Assembly: GCA_034770075.1 (NCBI GenBank)
Contig: CM068385.1
Coordinates: 76,934,272-76,998,271 of the forward strand
DNA: 64,000 nt
Source: Aralia elata
Lineage: Eukaryota; Streptophyta; Magnoliopsida; Apiales; Araliaceae
Reading direction: 5' to 3'
Shown here: in pieces, positions 22,421 to 33,438 of the stretch
How the letters are laid out: each line of letters begins with the position of its first letter
Position numbering within the stretch: the stretch's first letter is position 1
Translations under genes and position numbers: made by a program
The notes under the pieces: generated by a model
Seen by the model: the letters and a program-made list of their open reading frames with translations, nothing else
Told to the model about the DNA's origin: nothing
The model's database searches: none

Positions 22421-23685
22421 ATGGCACCCAAGCGTCAACGTACATCATGGGCTTCTTCTTCAACCTATAATCACTCAAAGTTTGTTAGCGAGGAAGCGTC
22501 GGAACGATTTCATAGCTCCTTAATTAACAAAAATTTAATTCCGGAACATGGCTTGGTGCTACAAGAGGCGAATGGGCTTAAAATCCAGCGAATGATTCGG
22601 GAGCGTAGATGGGAAACATTAACAGCTCAACCCGAAGCTGTAGTTGTGGCAATAGTAACAAAATTTTATGCTAATGCGGTTGAGGCGGTGAACAAGGTAG
22701 CAATGGTACGGGGAAAAGCGGTAACATTTGATAGCAAGGCTATTAATGAATATTATAGCATACTATCTATTGAGAATGATGAGTATACGAGGTATGTTCA
22801 GGATGGACCAAACTGGGATGAAGTACTTCAAGGTCTATGCAAGCCCGGAACACAATGGATAATTCGCGTTACTTCTACAGTTTCTTTCCCCTGGAATGCA
22901 CTGAGCAAATTTGGTAAGGCTTTGTTTTATTTCCTTTGTGCTAAATCAATGCCTATATCTCATGTTTTAGAGGTAACTAAGGCCAGGGCGGCACTACTGT
23001 ATGCCATCCTCACAGAAAAAAGTATTAATGTGGGCAAGGTCATCCATAACTCCATTCTCCATGCACTACAGAGCGGTACATCTGGCGGACTTCCTCACCC
23101 ATCTCTCCTTTGTGGGTTGTGTAAGAACACTGGAGTTATTTGGCAAGCAGACGAGATATTCGAGCAACCAAAGTCGGTGTTAGACAGCAGCACCATTGAT
23201 AAGTTCAAAGAACCAATTGGCAGCAGTTCCAACATGTGGGGTGGATATGATGCTAATATTGTTGTTGCCACTAGTCGGCCAGAAGATGCGGGACCATCTC
23301 ATGGACCCAGTTCATCTCATGGAATGAGGCATCCAGGACAAGATGTTCAGACTGATGCTACTTTGGACTTAATTCTTGCAGAATCCAGGCTATACGGAAG
23401 ACTCAAACGAAGTTAGAACGAGGCCAGGATAATCTGTTAAGTTTGAATCGCCGACAAGCACGTCATGTGGATCAGTTAAAGGATCGAGTTGACAATTATG
23501 TGACTTACACAAACAACATCATACAAACATTTGCAACTCGCTTGAACATAGATAACTCGGATCCTATTCATTTTCCGCCATCACCGGTGTTTCACGATAC
23601 TGCATTTGAGTCAGAAGAGGAGACCAATAGCCTTGCGGATGATGAGAATGCCGGTGAGGATGATGGTGCTGTTGGTGATGAATGA
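22421..23685 (+). pseudogene. Athila-1 ORF2, 'putative plant transposon protein' family, one frameshift
   Basis: An open frame from ATG 22421 (MAPKRQRTSWASSS) runs 331 codons. A single missing base near 23383 shifts it; the next frame continues with NRRQARHVDQLKDR to a stop at 23685, about 421 residues in all. Residues about 60-250 resemble the domain that Pfam calls Putative plant transposon protein (Transposase_32), with FYANA, NDEYTRYV, LLYAILTEKSINVG. The C-terminal part is predicted helical and then acidic (ESEEETNSLADDEN). It has no signal peptide or convincing membrane span, so it is not a classical envelope protein. It sits where Athila elements carry their env-like ORF. Function unknown. 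It is far better kept than the gag of the same element. Confidence 0.7.
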
Positions 23686-23711
23686 ATTCTTCCAACGAAG
23701 TTTCTAAAATT

Positions 23712-23750
23712 ACATTGAGGGCAATGTAATATTTAAGTTTGGGGGGATGG
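23712..23750 (+). other. hairpin and internal purine tract after ORF2
   Basis: ACATTGAGGGCAATGT forms a 6-bp stem with a 4-base loop, followed by AAGTTTGGGGGGATGG. The equivalent in Athila-2 is on the minus strand at 42221-42256. Candidate internal PPT or RNA signal. Confidence 0.6.
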
Positions 23751-24238
23751 TTTGATGATATTTTAAGTTTAATTTGTTGGTTTGTTTAAGACTTATTTAA
23801 TTATTTGGTTAATTTTTGTTAATTAGGATTTATGTATTTGTTTTTAGATTATTAATTCTGCCTATATTTTTGCATTTAAAAAAAAGTGAATCTTTAGAGT
23901 AGCCAATGATAAGATATGATTAAAGATGTTAGCAGGATAGAAAACTTTTGAACCCTGTGTTAAGCTTTGATATCATTTTAGACTGTTTTTGCGTAGTTAT
24001 AATCCCTATTATTTGAGCACTTATATTCCACCGAGGGTAATTGTATTTTAAAGTGATTATAGTTCGAAACCTTGGTACAAGATAGTGTCACAAGTTAGGA
24101 TTATATTGTGACTTTAGTTGAAGCAGAGGTAGTGAATTGTTTAAGTTTAGGGGACGATTGTGGTTCTTATAAAAAAATAAAAAAATATGTATAAAAAATG
24201 ATATGCTTCCTAGAGCTAAAATATATGGTGGAGTGAAT

Positions 24239-24335
24239 GGAGCTTAAAATAACACTCCTTGGAAAATGTAATAAGGCGAGATGGAGCATAAAACACACTC
24301 GTCAGGTATGTGAGAAGGAGCATAAAACGCACTCA
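24239..24335 (+). repeat. triple GGAGCATAAAACGCACTC motif, 3' noncoding
   Basis: Three copies at about 24239 (degraded), 24282 and 24317, roughly 400-500 bases before the polypurine tract. The same motif occurs three times at the matching place in Athila-2. Confidence 0.7.
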
Positions 24336-24734
24336 GCTTGAGGAATAAGATTGAAAATGCATCTAGGAGGAATAGCAGAATAGTAAAAAGAACTGTAGTC
24401 TCTTGACTTGAGCAATCATTACCTTGACTGAGATTATTGTTGTGATATGGGTTGGTGACTTCTTAATACCATGTGTTTATTTTATAATCCTTTTAAGAAC
24501 TGATTGATTTGGTGGGAATGTCACACAACATACATTATGGGATTGTAACTATTGTGAATTGATGACTGAGTGATTGATAAGTTTATACAGGGTTTGATTG
24601 TTGTAAAGTGATGATTTTATGATCTTGGAGGCTATGAATTGATTCATAATTATCTTAGGAATAGGTTGCAAGTTTGAATTTTTAGGATTATTTTATTGAT
24701 TTGAGTTTTGCTTGAGGACAAACAAATATTCAAG

Positions 24735-24746
24735 TTTAGGGGTATT
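24735..24746 (+). other. Athila-1 polypurine tract
   Basis: TTTAGGGGTATT immediately before the TGATGAGTGG start of the 3' LTR. Weakly purine, partly decayed. Confidence 0.5.
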
Positions 24747-25315
24747 TGATGAGTGGATTTTATATCTATTAATTGAGTATGTTTCATTTGATTATTTTGC
24801 TTTTTTAGAGAGATTTTGGTAGTATTTTATTGCATTTTAGTAATTTTTGTGAATAAGTGATTTCAACCTATGTTGGTGTAAACAGAGGAAATTATTGCAA
24901 GATTAGCCTTAATTTGTTGCTACAGGTAATAATAATCGTTTGGTGAAAGTTAAACGAGTGGACAGATATATGTAGCTGGGATTAATATGGAAGATTGGCC
25001 AAAGTAGGAGAATAAAAGAGGAATTCAAGAACGGACAGGGTTCGAGAGCCGCGACGCGCAACTTCAAGAGCCGCGGCGTAAGAAATACAAAGGATGAGAG
25101 TCGCGGCGCATGTACTCAAGAGCCGCGATGCTTGAACTTGACAGGCGTGTGCGCGTGTAGCCAGGCGCCCTGTGGATTGTATTCTTTTGGCTAAGGATCT
25201 GATAAAATTTACACTTATCTTATATGGGTTGGAGTTTATCAGTAGTTAGTAATAGACTAATTAAATAGGACTCATTCAATTATTTTTAAGGGATATACAG
25301 TACGTAGGTATTCAG
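24747..25315 (+). repeat. Athila-1 3' LTR, first part
   Basis: Starts TGATGAGTGGATTTT after the polypurine tract. Interrupted at 25315 by a hAT transposon whose 8-bp duplication is GTATTCAG (25308-25315). Contains the second GC-rich motif array. Confidence 0.65.
25046..25131 (+). repeat. GC-rich motif array, second cluster
   Basis: Four GAGCCGCGGCGC variants at about 25046, 25068, 25098 and 25120, spaced 22, 30 and 22 bases. Same motif as 21719-21909. Confidence 0.75.
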
Positions 25316-28300
25316 TAGGGCTGAGCAAGTAACCAAAATGCCTCCAAAACCGCACCAAAAATCGCACAAACCGCACCAATTAAAACCGCACCAATGGTTA
25401 CGGCGTATGTGGTGGTTTTAGGTGGGTTGAAAAACCAAATTTACGGTTTGGGTTTGGTTAATGGCCAAAATCGCACGCATAAAACCGAAACCGCACCAAT
25501 CCATGTGTGTATGTATAATTGTATACAGGACAACAGGGGAACAAGCATTCTTTATTGCTCATTTTTTTTATAGGTAAACTTAAGAGAATATAATTTATAA
25601 GTTAATAAACACAAGGGGCCAGATTAATAAAAAAGTTGAACTTAGTGAGGTAAAAGAAAAATATCCATTCTAATATTTAGTTCTTCATTCTATCTAATAA
25701 CCCTAGTTCCATACTACTATTGTACTGCATACAGGCTTATTACAGAGAGCGGCGGCTTGGCCAATTCTCCATTTTATTTGTTGCATCTATTCGCATCGAT
25801 TTTCAATCATACTCCGTGTGGCAAAAGTAAGATTCTTCACTTATCTTTCCTGATCTATTGCTAGAATTTACATATTTTGTTTCAGAATGGTTTCAGATTT
25901 AGTGTAATTTTTAGTAGATTCGGACTCGAACGTTTTATTACTGACTAGTAACTACTGAGTGCAAATCATCCATATTCCAGATTGTTATTACTGATTTGAG
26001 TTGCTGCTTTCTGTTTTACTTTCCAGGTTGTTGAGATAACAGAAAAAGGAGAAGAAAAGAAGATCGACCTTTATATATGCTGCTTCATTTTGGGGAAAAA
26101 ATCAGAACTTTCAGCTCATTAAAGTTTCTTATAATCTATCAAGGTATATTAAGTCATTTCATTTCTAAATAAATGTTTAAAATTTGCGGTTTTATTGAAA
26201 ATCTGGCATTTGATCCTCAATTTTGTTGGTTTTCACATCCAAGACATGAAGACAAATATATATCAGCTCGGTTGAATTTCTACCACAATTCTTTGTGTTT
26301 TTAAAAAGATCCTTTTTTGTTTAGTTTGACATGTTCTCTTTCACATTGCACTTCTGTTTTATCCATTTATATAAATTTGGGATTATTTTGTATGTCAAGT
26401 TAAATTTGTTCAATCTAGATCTCCAGTGCATTAGTTTGAATTCTTCATGTGAAGATGTATATCCTGCTTGTTTCTTTCAAGTAAAATTAAGGTTAAAGAT
26501 CTGATTTTATTAAGCATTTTGTTTTTTTTGTTTTGTTTTTTTGTTATGAGTGTTTTGGTGGCATGTCTACATAATCACGTATACGTGTTGTGTATTTTCT
26601 ATTAGAAGCATATGGCTTTGTTGGACTTTCAATTTTATTCTTTTTCTGAGAAATGTGTTTTATTTTCCTTCTCTGATGATAACTCTTGGTGTAAGTATAT
26701 AATTTCTTTCCGAAAGAAAAAGTTTGATACTTGTTTAACTATCATTTATCAATGATAATTCTTGTACCTCATTGTACCTCATTGGATTTGGATATCTAAC
26801 TTCAATATTGTTAATATTGTTATTTTTATTCTAATAACCAGGTGAAACGCTGAACTAGTCCCAAATTATGTCTTCTACTCCTCAAATTCCTTCAAATGAA
26901 TATATTGAACAACAATATCAACAAGCTGCTAATGAGGTATAAAATCAACACTCTTTAGTTATGTTATATATTTTTAAGTAGTAGTTAATCATCATTTTAT
27001 ATACTTTTTATTTTCAGAATCAACCTGCACCATCTAATACTATCAATCCTATCAACATTGATGATGATAAAAAAGAAGATAAGGATGAATATAAGAGTAA
27101 AAAGCGTTTGATTGCTTGGGAACATTTTGAGGTATTAGAGGGTTGTGAAGTGGGTAAAGAGAAGGTAAAATGTAAACATTGTAAGGTTGTAGTGGGATGT
27201 AACATTAGAAAGAATGGCACGGGCACAATGATTAATCATTTGTATAAATTTTGTGCTAGATCCCCCATCCGAATCATAAAAGACAAAAAATAAAAGACTT
27301 TAGATTTTGTTTCTTTGACAAAGGAAGAGAGAGAGAAAAGTGCGAGCTCAACTCATAACCTTGAAAGTCATACATTTAACCAGGAGAGGTTAAGGAAAAG
27401 AATTGCAATAATGTGTATTAAAGATAACCAACCTTTTAGTATTGTGGAACATGAGGGGTTTAGAGAATTCACGAGTGATGCGGAACCAAAGTTTAAGATG
27501 CCATCTCGATGGACAGTTGCTAGAGATTGTCTAAAAATTAATAAGGAAGAAGTGGTGAAATTAAAGCAAATTGTCAACTCACAACGAGTCTCCCTCACAA
27601 CGGATACTTGCACATCCGTTCAAAATGTTAATTATATGTGTTTAACGGCTCATTGGGTTAACGATGATTGGAATCTTTGTAAAAGAATTCTAAACTTTTG
27701 TCAAATTGAAAGTCATAAAGGGGTTGCAATTGGAAAATTGGTACATGCTTTGTTGACAAAGTGGGAGATAGATCGTGTATTTACTATCACGGTAGATAAT
27801 GCCTCTTCGAATGACACTGCTATCTCATACTTGAAAAAATTTCTTCGGGGGCCGGAAGCAATATTAGAGAATAAATATATACATTTGAGATGTTGTGCTC
27901 ATATTTTGAACTTGGTTGTGAAGGATGGCCTAAGAGATCAACATGTGTCTATTTCAAGGATACGAAATGCGGTGAGGTATGTTAGATCCTCTCCGGCAAG
28001 GCTTGCAAAATTTAAGACTTGCGTGGAAAGAGAGAAAATAAAGTGTGAGAAAATGATGTGTCTTGATGTTGAGACTAGGTGGAACTCCACATACACGATG
28101 TTGGAGATTGCCATAAAATATGGCGGGACTTTTGATAGGATGCTTATTGAGGATCTTAATTATGAGAGATTCTTTAAGTACGAGGAGGAGGAGACTTGGG
28201 AGGATAATACAAGGAGAAGAAAGAGTAAGAAGAAAATGGTTGAAGGGCATCCAGAGTGGATTGATTTTGAAAATATTAAGTGTTTCATTCAATTTTTGAA

Positions 28301-29700
28301 AATCTTTTATAATGTCACAATGAAAATATCCGATTCCAAATATTGCACTTCAAAACTTTTTTTCATTGAACTTGTAAAAATGCAAGAGGCAATAGTTAAA
28401 TTGTGTTCAAGTGGGGATCTTTTGATGAGAGACATGGCTAAAAGGATGAAAGAAAAATATGACAAGTATTGGGATAATATGGATAATTCTAATTTCTTGT
28501 TATATGTCTCCGTTGCTTTGGATCCAGATATAAGATGTATTATTTGGAATTTTGCTTTGCTAGGCTTTATGGGAAAGGATCTTTAAAAATTACATTAATG
28601 TGTGAAAAAGTGATGAAGACTCTACAAGAAATGTTTGACTATTATAAAGTAAATGGAGGTGACATTTATTCTTCTTCTTCTTCTAGTGTAAACATGGAAG
28701 GAGATTTAGATGATGACTTTGAAAAGTACATGCAAGAACAAGTTGAAGGGGTTAGGGAAAAAACAGAGATTGATATATATTTGGTGGATTGTAGAGAGAA
28801 AAAAGATGAAAACTTTAATGTTTTGGGTTGGTGGAAAATGAATTCAGTGAAGTTTCCAATTCTTTCAAAAATTGCTAGGCATGTATTGGGTATGCCTATT
28901 TCTACAGTTGCTTCGGAGTCCGCCTTTAGCATCGGGGGAAGGACTATTGATGCATATAGGAGTTCACTCTCTCCTAGAACAGCCGAAGCATTGATTTGTA
29001 TTCAAGATTGGCTACGCAATTCACAAACTTTTGTCGACATTCGGGAACAATCGGAAGAACTTCAACAATTCGAGAATATTGAAAAAGGTAGATGTTTATT
29101 ATATTTTTTAATTCTTTATTAGATTTTATTGTACTTTTCAAATATTCTTACATATAATGTTTTTTGGTATACTTCATAGATGAATTCAATTCGTTTGAGC
29201 AATATGTGGTCGATGAGTGACTAATGGAATGCAAATAGGTAAGTCTTATTTTCTGCCTTCAGTTCTATGCAGTAAACTTGTAATATGTGATTAGTTTCTT
29301 TTTCATGATCATTGTTTGTGTAAAAGATTAAGGAATGTTCTGTTGCCTAAAGCATAAATTGCTTTTTATTGGCTATACATTCACAATTAGTTTGTCCACT
29401 TGTCCAAGTCCATACCAAGGGAATGGTTAATTTAATTTCAAATAAGGAATACTAAAAAGACTTTAAAAGATTGAGAAATCTGTTTTTCATTGTTAATTTA
29501 AATTGCATAAAAATTTGTTGTCTCAATTAGTTTTGTAACCAAAACCGTACCAAATTAAACCGCACCGCACATTTCAAAACTGCACCGCACCAATCACAAG
29601 CGATTTCATGTGTGGTTTTGGATTTGTCAAACTGCACCTAAGTGGTTACGGGTGTGGTTTGAGCTTCAAACCACACCAAACCGTACCATGCTCACCCCTA
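25316..29700 (+). mobile_element. hAT transposon, about 4.4 kb, recently autonomous
   Basis: Terminal inverted repeats TAGGGCTGAGCA and (inverted) TAGGGGTGAGCA, flanked by 8-bp duplications GTATTCAG (25308-25315) and GTATTCAA (29701-29708). Both subterminal regions (25345-25500 and 29535-29690) contain many CCGCACC motifs, probable transposase-binding sites. It carries one spliced transposase gene on the plus strand. Inserted in the Athila-1 3' LTR. Confidence 0.9.
26868..29220 (+). pseudogene. hAT transposase, three coding exons, two lesions
   Basis: Exon 1 26868-26936 (MSSTPQIPSNEY), intron with GT..AG to 27017, exon 2 27018-29087, intron 29088-29179, exon 3 29180-29220 (ends FEQYVVDE). 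The start ATG follows a splice-acceptor-like CTAATAACCAG, suggesting a 5'-UTR intron. Domains in order: BED zinc finger (CKHC...HLYKFC, about 27165-27260), RNase H-like core with aspartates in LTTDTC and TVDNASSND, the CCAHILNLVVKDGL motif, and the C-terminal hAT dimerisation domain (FNVLGWW, SESAFSIGGR, about 28815-29020). Lesions: an in-frame TAA at 27291, probably from CAA, and a one-base deletion near 28528. Restored length would be about 726 codons, normal for plant hAT transposases. It cuts and pastes DNA in the nucleus. Confidence 0.85.
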
Positions 29701-30222
29701 GTATTCAATCATTATTATTTTTCAGTACGTAGAAAGATAAGGGCTTCATCAGAGTTCTGTTCTAGAGGGGAATTGGAGCTTAGGAGGAAGATCAAATTCG
29801 ACAGAGTTTATTTCTTTTCTCTTATTTCTTCATTTTGTAATCTACAATGGTTTCTGATAAATCATTGATGTCTTTTAGTTTCATTATGAACTAATTCTTT
29901 TAGTTAAGGATTCAATGGAACCCGATGATGATTTTATTTAATATTTATTAAATCTTTTATTTAAATTGATTATGGTTGAATTGTTTGTTATATCTTGATT
30001 TATTTGTATAATTGCATGATCAACAATTATTAGATGGACTTAGATGACATTTGACAATAGAATTTAGGTTAAGATCTCGATATAATAACTTGTAATTAGT
30101 AATTCTTTTTAGTGATATAGATTGCTAATTGAATGCTGATTTTGTGGACGGGATAGGAATATACCCAAATACCGTAAGCAACTGTTGGAAATGAATCTTA
30201 ATGAATTTATTATTATTATTTC
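29701..30222 (+). repeat. Athila-1 3' LTR, second part
   Basis: After the hAT duplication it continues colinearly with the 5' LTR (29886 onward matches 18220 onward) until TATTTC at 30222, where a TGTGACGCCCCC LTR begins. The remaining 391 bases, equivalent to 18552-18942, are not in the window. Confidence 0.7.
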
Positions 30223-31453
30223 TGTGACGCCCCCAAATCCGAATACCTTCAAACCCGTATCCGGTGCAACACGGTACTATTCATACTACTAGCATCCATC
30301 GACACTATCTCAATAATATGAAAGTAATTACTACTTATTACATACATATGCTTACAATCCCAGGTTCTAAGACCTTTAAAAAGTTTATACATTCATTTAA
30401 GTATTATTTACAATAAACCTAGCTATTACAAAGCATGAATACTCCGCTACTCGTTCAGCTTTCCCTTCTCCTTATCCTTTCCGGAACCTTCTACATGTTC
30501 AGGCTTAGCTGAAAACATTTAATTACAAGCAAGGGTGAGCATTTGATTGCTCAACAAGTGATAACAATTAACTAAAACAATATAGACAAGAATTAAATAT
30601 TTCCATTAACATGAACTCTACAACTAAACAATAGTTGTGAAGAAATTTGAAATAATTCTGATTATCAAATACTTTTGAAACTACATACTGACTGACATGT
30701 TGAGAGGTCAAAAGACCAAGAACTTCTGTTTTTCTTTTAAAAAGGTCCAACAGTAATTCAATTGTGAAACCGTCTTAGCTTACAGGCATAGTGGGTGATC
30801 AGCCCGTTATGCCCTGCGTTGATCGACACTACATACTAAAACGACATCTGCGTTTTGTTAAAGGCACTTGAAGCCTAGTTAAAAATATCTGACAAAAATA
30901 TTTCCCCGTATAAGGGTTGTTCATTCTCAGACTTGAGTCCAAACCAAGTGCAATTGGTTGGAAAGCTCTACTTAAACCAATAACATTTCAGAGGATTATA
31001 ATGAAGTCAATAAAATGCTTAACATGTGTCTAGTCGGAACAATTGGCTTAGACTAACTTCGAAAATAGTCCAAGTATATTAGAACTTACCATCATAACAA
31101 AACTTGATTGACATATATCAATTTAAGTTTGAAACTTTTCATAATATACGCACATTGCGTAATCATAACATGCTTATAAATATTCATGAGAGTATGATCA
31201 AATGAATCGTAAGACTTGCGCATAATAGATTGCACAAGGTTAGAACACTTGCCTTTGCGGTCTCTAGACTTTTAGCGTTAATCACCCTTTTTATGTCTTA
31301 CACATCCAATGCATATAAACATACCAATTAGGCACATATTGGTCGCCATTAATGGTTTACACTAACATTAAACTCTACTTCTTAATGTATAATGATTAGA
31401 CTCAAGAATCTTAGTTAGAGGGGTTGCGTTCCGAAGAACTTAACACGTTTTGA

Positions 31454-31467
31454 CCCCCCCCCCCCCC
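31454..31467. repeat. 14-base poly-C run
   Basis: An uninterrupted run of 14 cytosines in AT-rich LTR sequence. It may be a real homopolymer or a length-uncertain sequencing feature. Confidence 0.8.
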
Positions 31468-31665
31468 GATTATACATTAGCCTTGATTAAAGCTTTATTC
31501 AAAATTAATTCCGACACTCAATCTTTAATTCTCATCTAATAAACGTTGAGGTCTCTTCGTTAGCTTTCCAAAACATCTTGAATTACTAAAATCAGAGTTT
31601 GTATGCAAAAGTTATGCTCGATCGAACAAAAGTCGAAAAATCAAAAAAGTTGGTGCAGGACATCC

Positions 31666-31807
31666 GCGCCCCGGCACGGTCAGCACGGCTAAATTTTCTA
31701 GCCCCGGCGCGAAATATAGGCCTAAAATCTCCCGCCCCGGCGTAAACTCTCTGCCGAGCGCGCCCCAGCGCGAATTATAGACACAAAATCTCCCGCCCCG
31801 GCGGGAA
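31666..31807. repeat. 33-bp GC-rich tandem repeat in LTR
   Basis: Five copies of CGCCCCGGCGCGAA-like sequence at about 31666, 31700, 31733, 31761 and 31794, spaced 28-34 bases, with TATAGGCCTAAAATCTCC-like spacers. Confidence 0.8.
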
Positions 31808-32994
31808 GGTCTGAACAAAAAAATAAAATTCTTTCTTTTTCTTTCTGCAATCTAGGCTTTCCAACGCTTCAATGTACTTCTAATATACCACCTTAACTAT
31901 AACTTGACATATTCGGGACAATTTTCCCGGATACCCAGCACGTTCAAACATTAGCTCAAAAGTCCCGCCATGCACAACTTTTCAATAAACGTCGTTTTCA
32001 ACGCTAACTTTCATTCTAACTTATCTCGTCCATCCAACATCGGATTGGACTCGTTCTTGAGCCCACGAATCCCATTTTTCATATACTTTAACAAGCCTAT
32101 AGTCTTAAACTCATTCGAACACTATGGCCAAAAGTTCGCACCCCATACGGAGTTAAATCTTATTAACGTTCTAAAACGCCCCTTTTGGACATTTCTTGCC
32201 ATAACCTTGTTATAGCGGATTTGTCTCCCTTTTTACAAGGAACTAATCATATTAAACTTGTGGATTATATCATACGACCCAACCACCATCTTTTAGGTCC
32301 GTTATACGTCCTCTAACATATTTTCCATCCATTACGCATAAGTTAGGATTTTAAACTTTCATTTCTCTTTCATGGCATTTACCTGTAAATATTCACAAGG
32401 TTCATATATAATACAACCTCCTTATCTCTCCATGATCCTTCTATGATCATTAAACAACAACTACCAACAAGCACTTCATAAACAAACTAAAAACTTTTAA
32501 AAGCTATTAAACTACTAAAAGAAGTAAATAAGGAACTAAGTTGTTTTTCTTACCCTTATTGGTTTCATTAATCAACTATTATCAACTATTATTATTATTA
32601 TTATATATTATTATATATAAAAGGAGGTAAGGCGATCCAGGAATTGAGTCAACTCTTAATTAACTAAGAGTTAACTCGCTCAATTGGAAAACTCAGGCCA
32701 ATTTGGAATCAATTTCCTCTTTGAGTCTTAATTAATCAGATTCCCTCTTCCACTTCCCTCATCTCCCTCTTACGTCGGTGTCTCTTCAGAGTTCCCCTCT
32801 TCTTCCTCTTCCTCTTCCTCTTCCTCTTCCTCTTCTTCCACTTTCGATTTCTCTACAATTATATATTCGTTATGTTCCCTTCTTTCCCTCCAATACAAAT
32901 CTGGTTTGCTTACCAGTGTAGAGTACAACAATTTGTGCCAGTGTGAAACCCTAGACGACATCGAGATGCATCTCTCTGCCACTGAATTTTCTGA

Positions 32995-33219
32995 ATGAAG
33001 CCGTTAATTGCTGTCGATGAAGCCTTGTCTATCAAGCGTCAGTTCGTCACACAAGGTAAATCCTCAGATGCCCTCACTTTTGTTGATCTATGTTCCCAAT
33101 TTATTGCTAAACCTAGTCCCGGAAGTGTAAATAACAAGTGGGCTGCGATTTATTTGCTCAAAGCCATATCGAAAGATCGAAAAAACAGTAGTAATTTATT
33201 TGATTCTAGAACTTCTTAA
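32995..33219 (+). pseudogene. captured fragment of GCP3/SPC98 (gamma-tubulin complex component 3)
   Basis: A 74-codon frame contains VDEALSIKRQFVTQGKSSDA and PGSVNNKWAAIYLLKAISKD. These resemble the N-terminal region of plant GCP3, which with GCP2 and gamma-tubulin forms the microtubule-nucleating complex. Only about 60 residues of a roughly 840-residue protein are present and the frame ends at a TAA at 33217, so it is a gene fragment and not a working gene. It lies in the 5' part of the Helitron, about 150 bases before the PX-like fragment. Recognition is from memory of the family. Confidence 0.65.
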
Positions 33220-33362
33220 GGATTCGAGATTTTTGAGAAATGGGGAAACCCTAGAAAAGGGTTGGAATTAATGGTTAATCTTAGATTTGGTCATTTATCC
33301 TCTCTCATAGCAAATCCGATCGCCAAAACCCCGCCCCCTTTAATTTTGTTTCTTCTAAATTT

Positions 33363-33438
33363 CCAGAAAATCGGAATTACAGCACACATGATGGAACTTT
33401 GCCTTTGCCTTTGGGAATGGATTGGACCTCAAAAATGG
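33363..33438 (+). pseudogene. captured exon resembling a plant PX-domain protein (EREX/EREL type)
   Basis: The frame reads ENRNYSTHDGTLPLPLGMDW, then TSKMG. It resembles the conserved HDGTSPLPLGMDWSPPP segment just before the PX (phosphoinositide-binding) domain of plant EREX/EREL endosomal proteins. The piece is bounded by a CAG-like acceptor on the left and a GTAATT donor on the right, so it looks like one exon captured with its splice sites. Only about 25 residues, so the call is tentative. Confidence 0.45.

Larger units (their letters stand above)
18197..30222 (+). mobile_element. non-autonomous Athila-type element (Athila-1), gag-AP plus ORF2
   Basis: Truncated 5' LTR, a TGGCGC primer site, a decayed gag-protease region, a deletion where RT, RNase H and integrase should be, a second ORF in the env-like position, an internal purine tract, a long 3' untranslated region, a polypurine tract, and a 3' LTR interrupted by a hAT element at 25316-29700 and cut at 30222 by another LTR. 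The Athila assignment rests on the gag/AP motifs, the primer site and the post-pol GGGAGGCAACCC string, all shared with the complete Athila at 39252-49699. Confidence 0.75.
30223..32581 (-). repeat. chromovirus-type LTR, minus orientation, right end not resolved
   Basis: Starts TGTGACGCCCCCAAATCCG and is colinear with the LTR at 76-3310 through a 'ccatgatcc' block near 32430. A Helitron interrupts it. The distal end cannot be found past 38418, and no attached gag or pol is visible, so whether it is solo is unknown. The 68-residue minus frame 31612-31818 is the GC-rich repeat, not a gene. Confidence 0.6.

Noticed and set aside
22421..23685. Envelope gene in Athila-1
   Set aside because: The position is env-like, but no signal peptide, membrane anchor or envelope motif is visible; it matches the putative plant transposon protein family instead.
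32770..32982. Minus-strand frame with a long Glu run
   Set aside because: Produced by a CTTCCT microsatellite at the Helitron 5' side; no flanking similarity.
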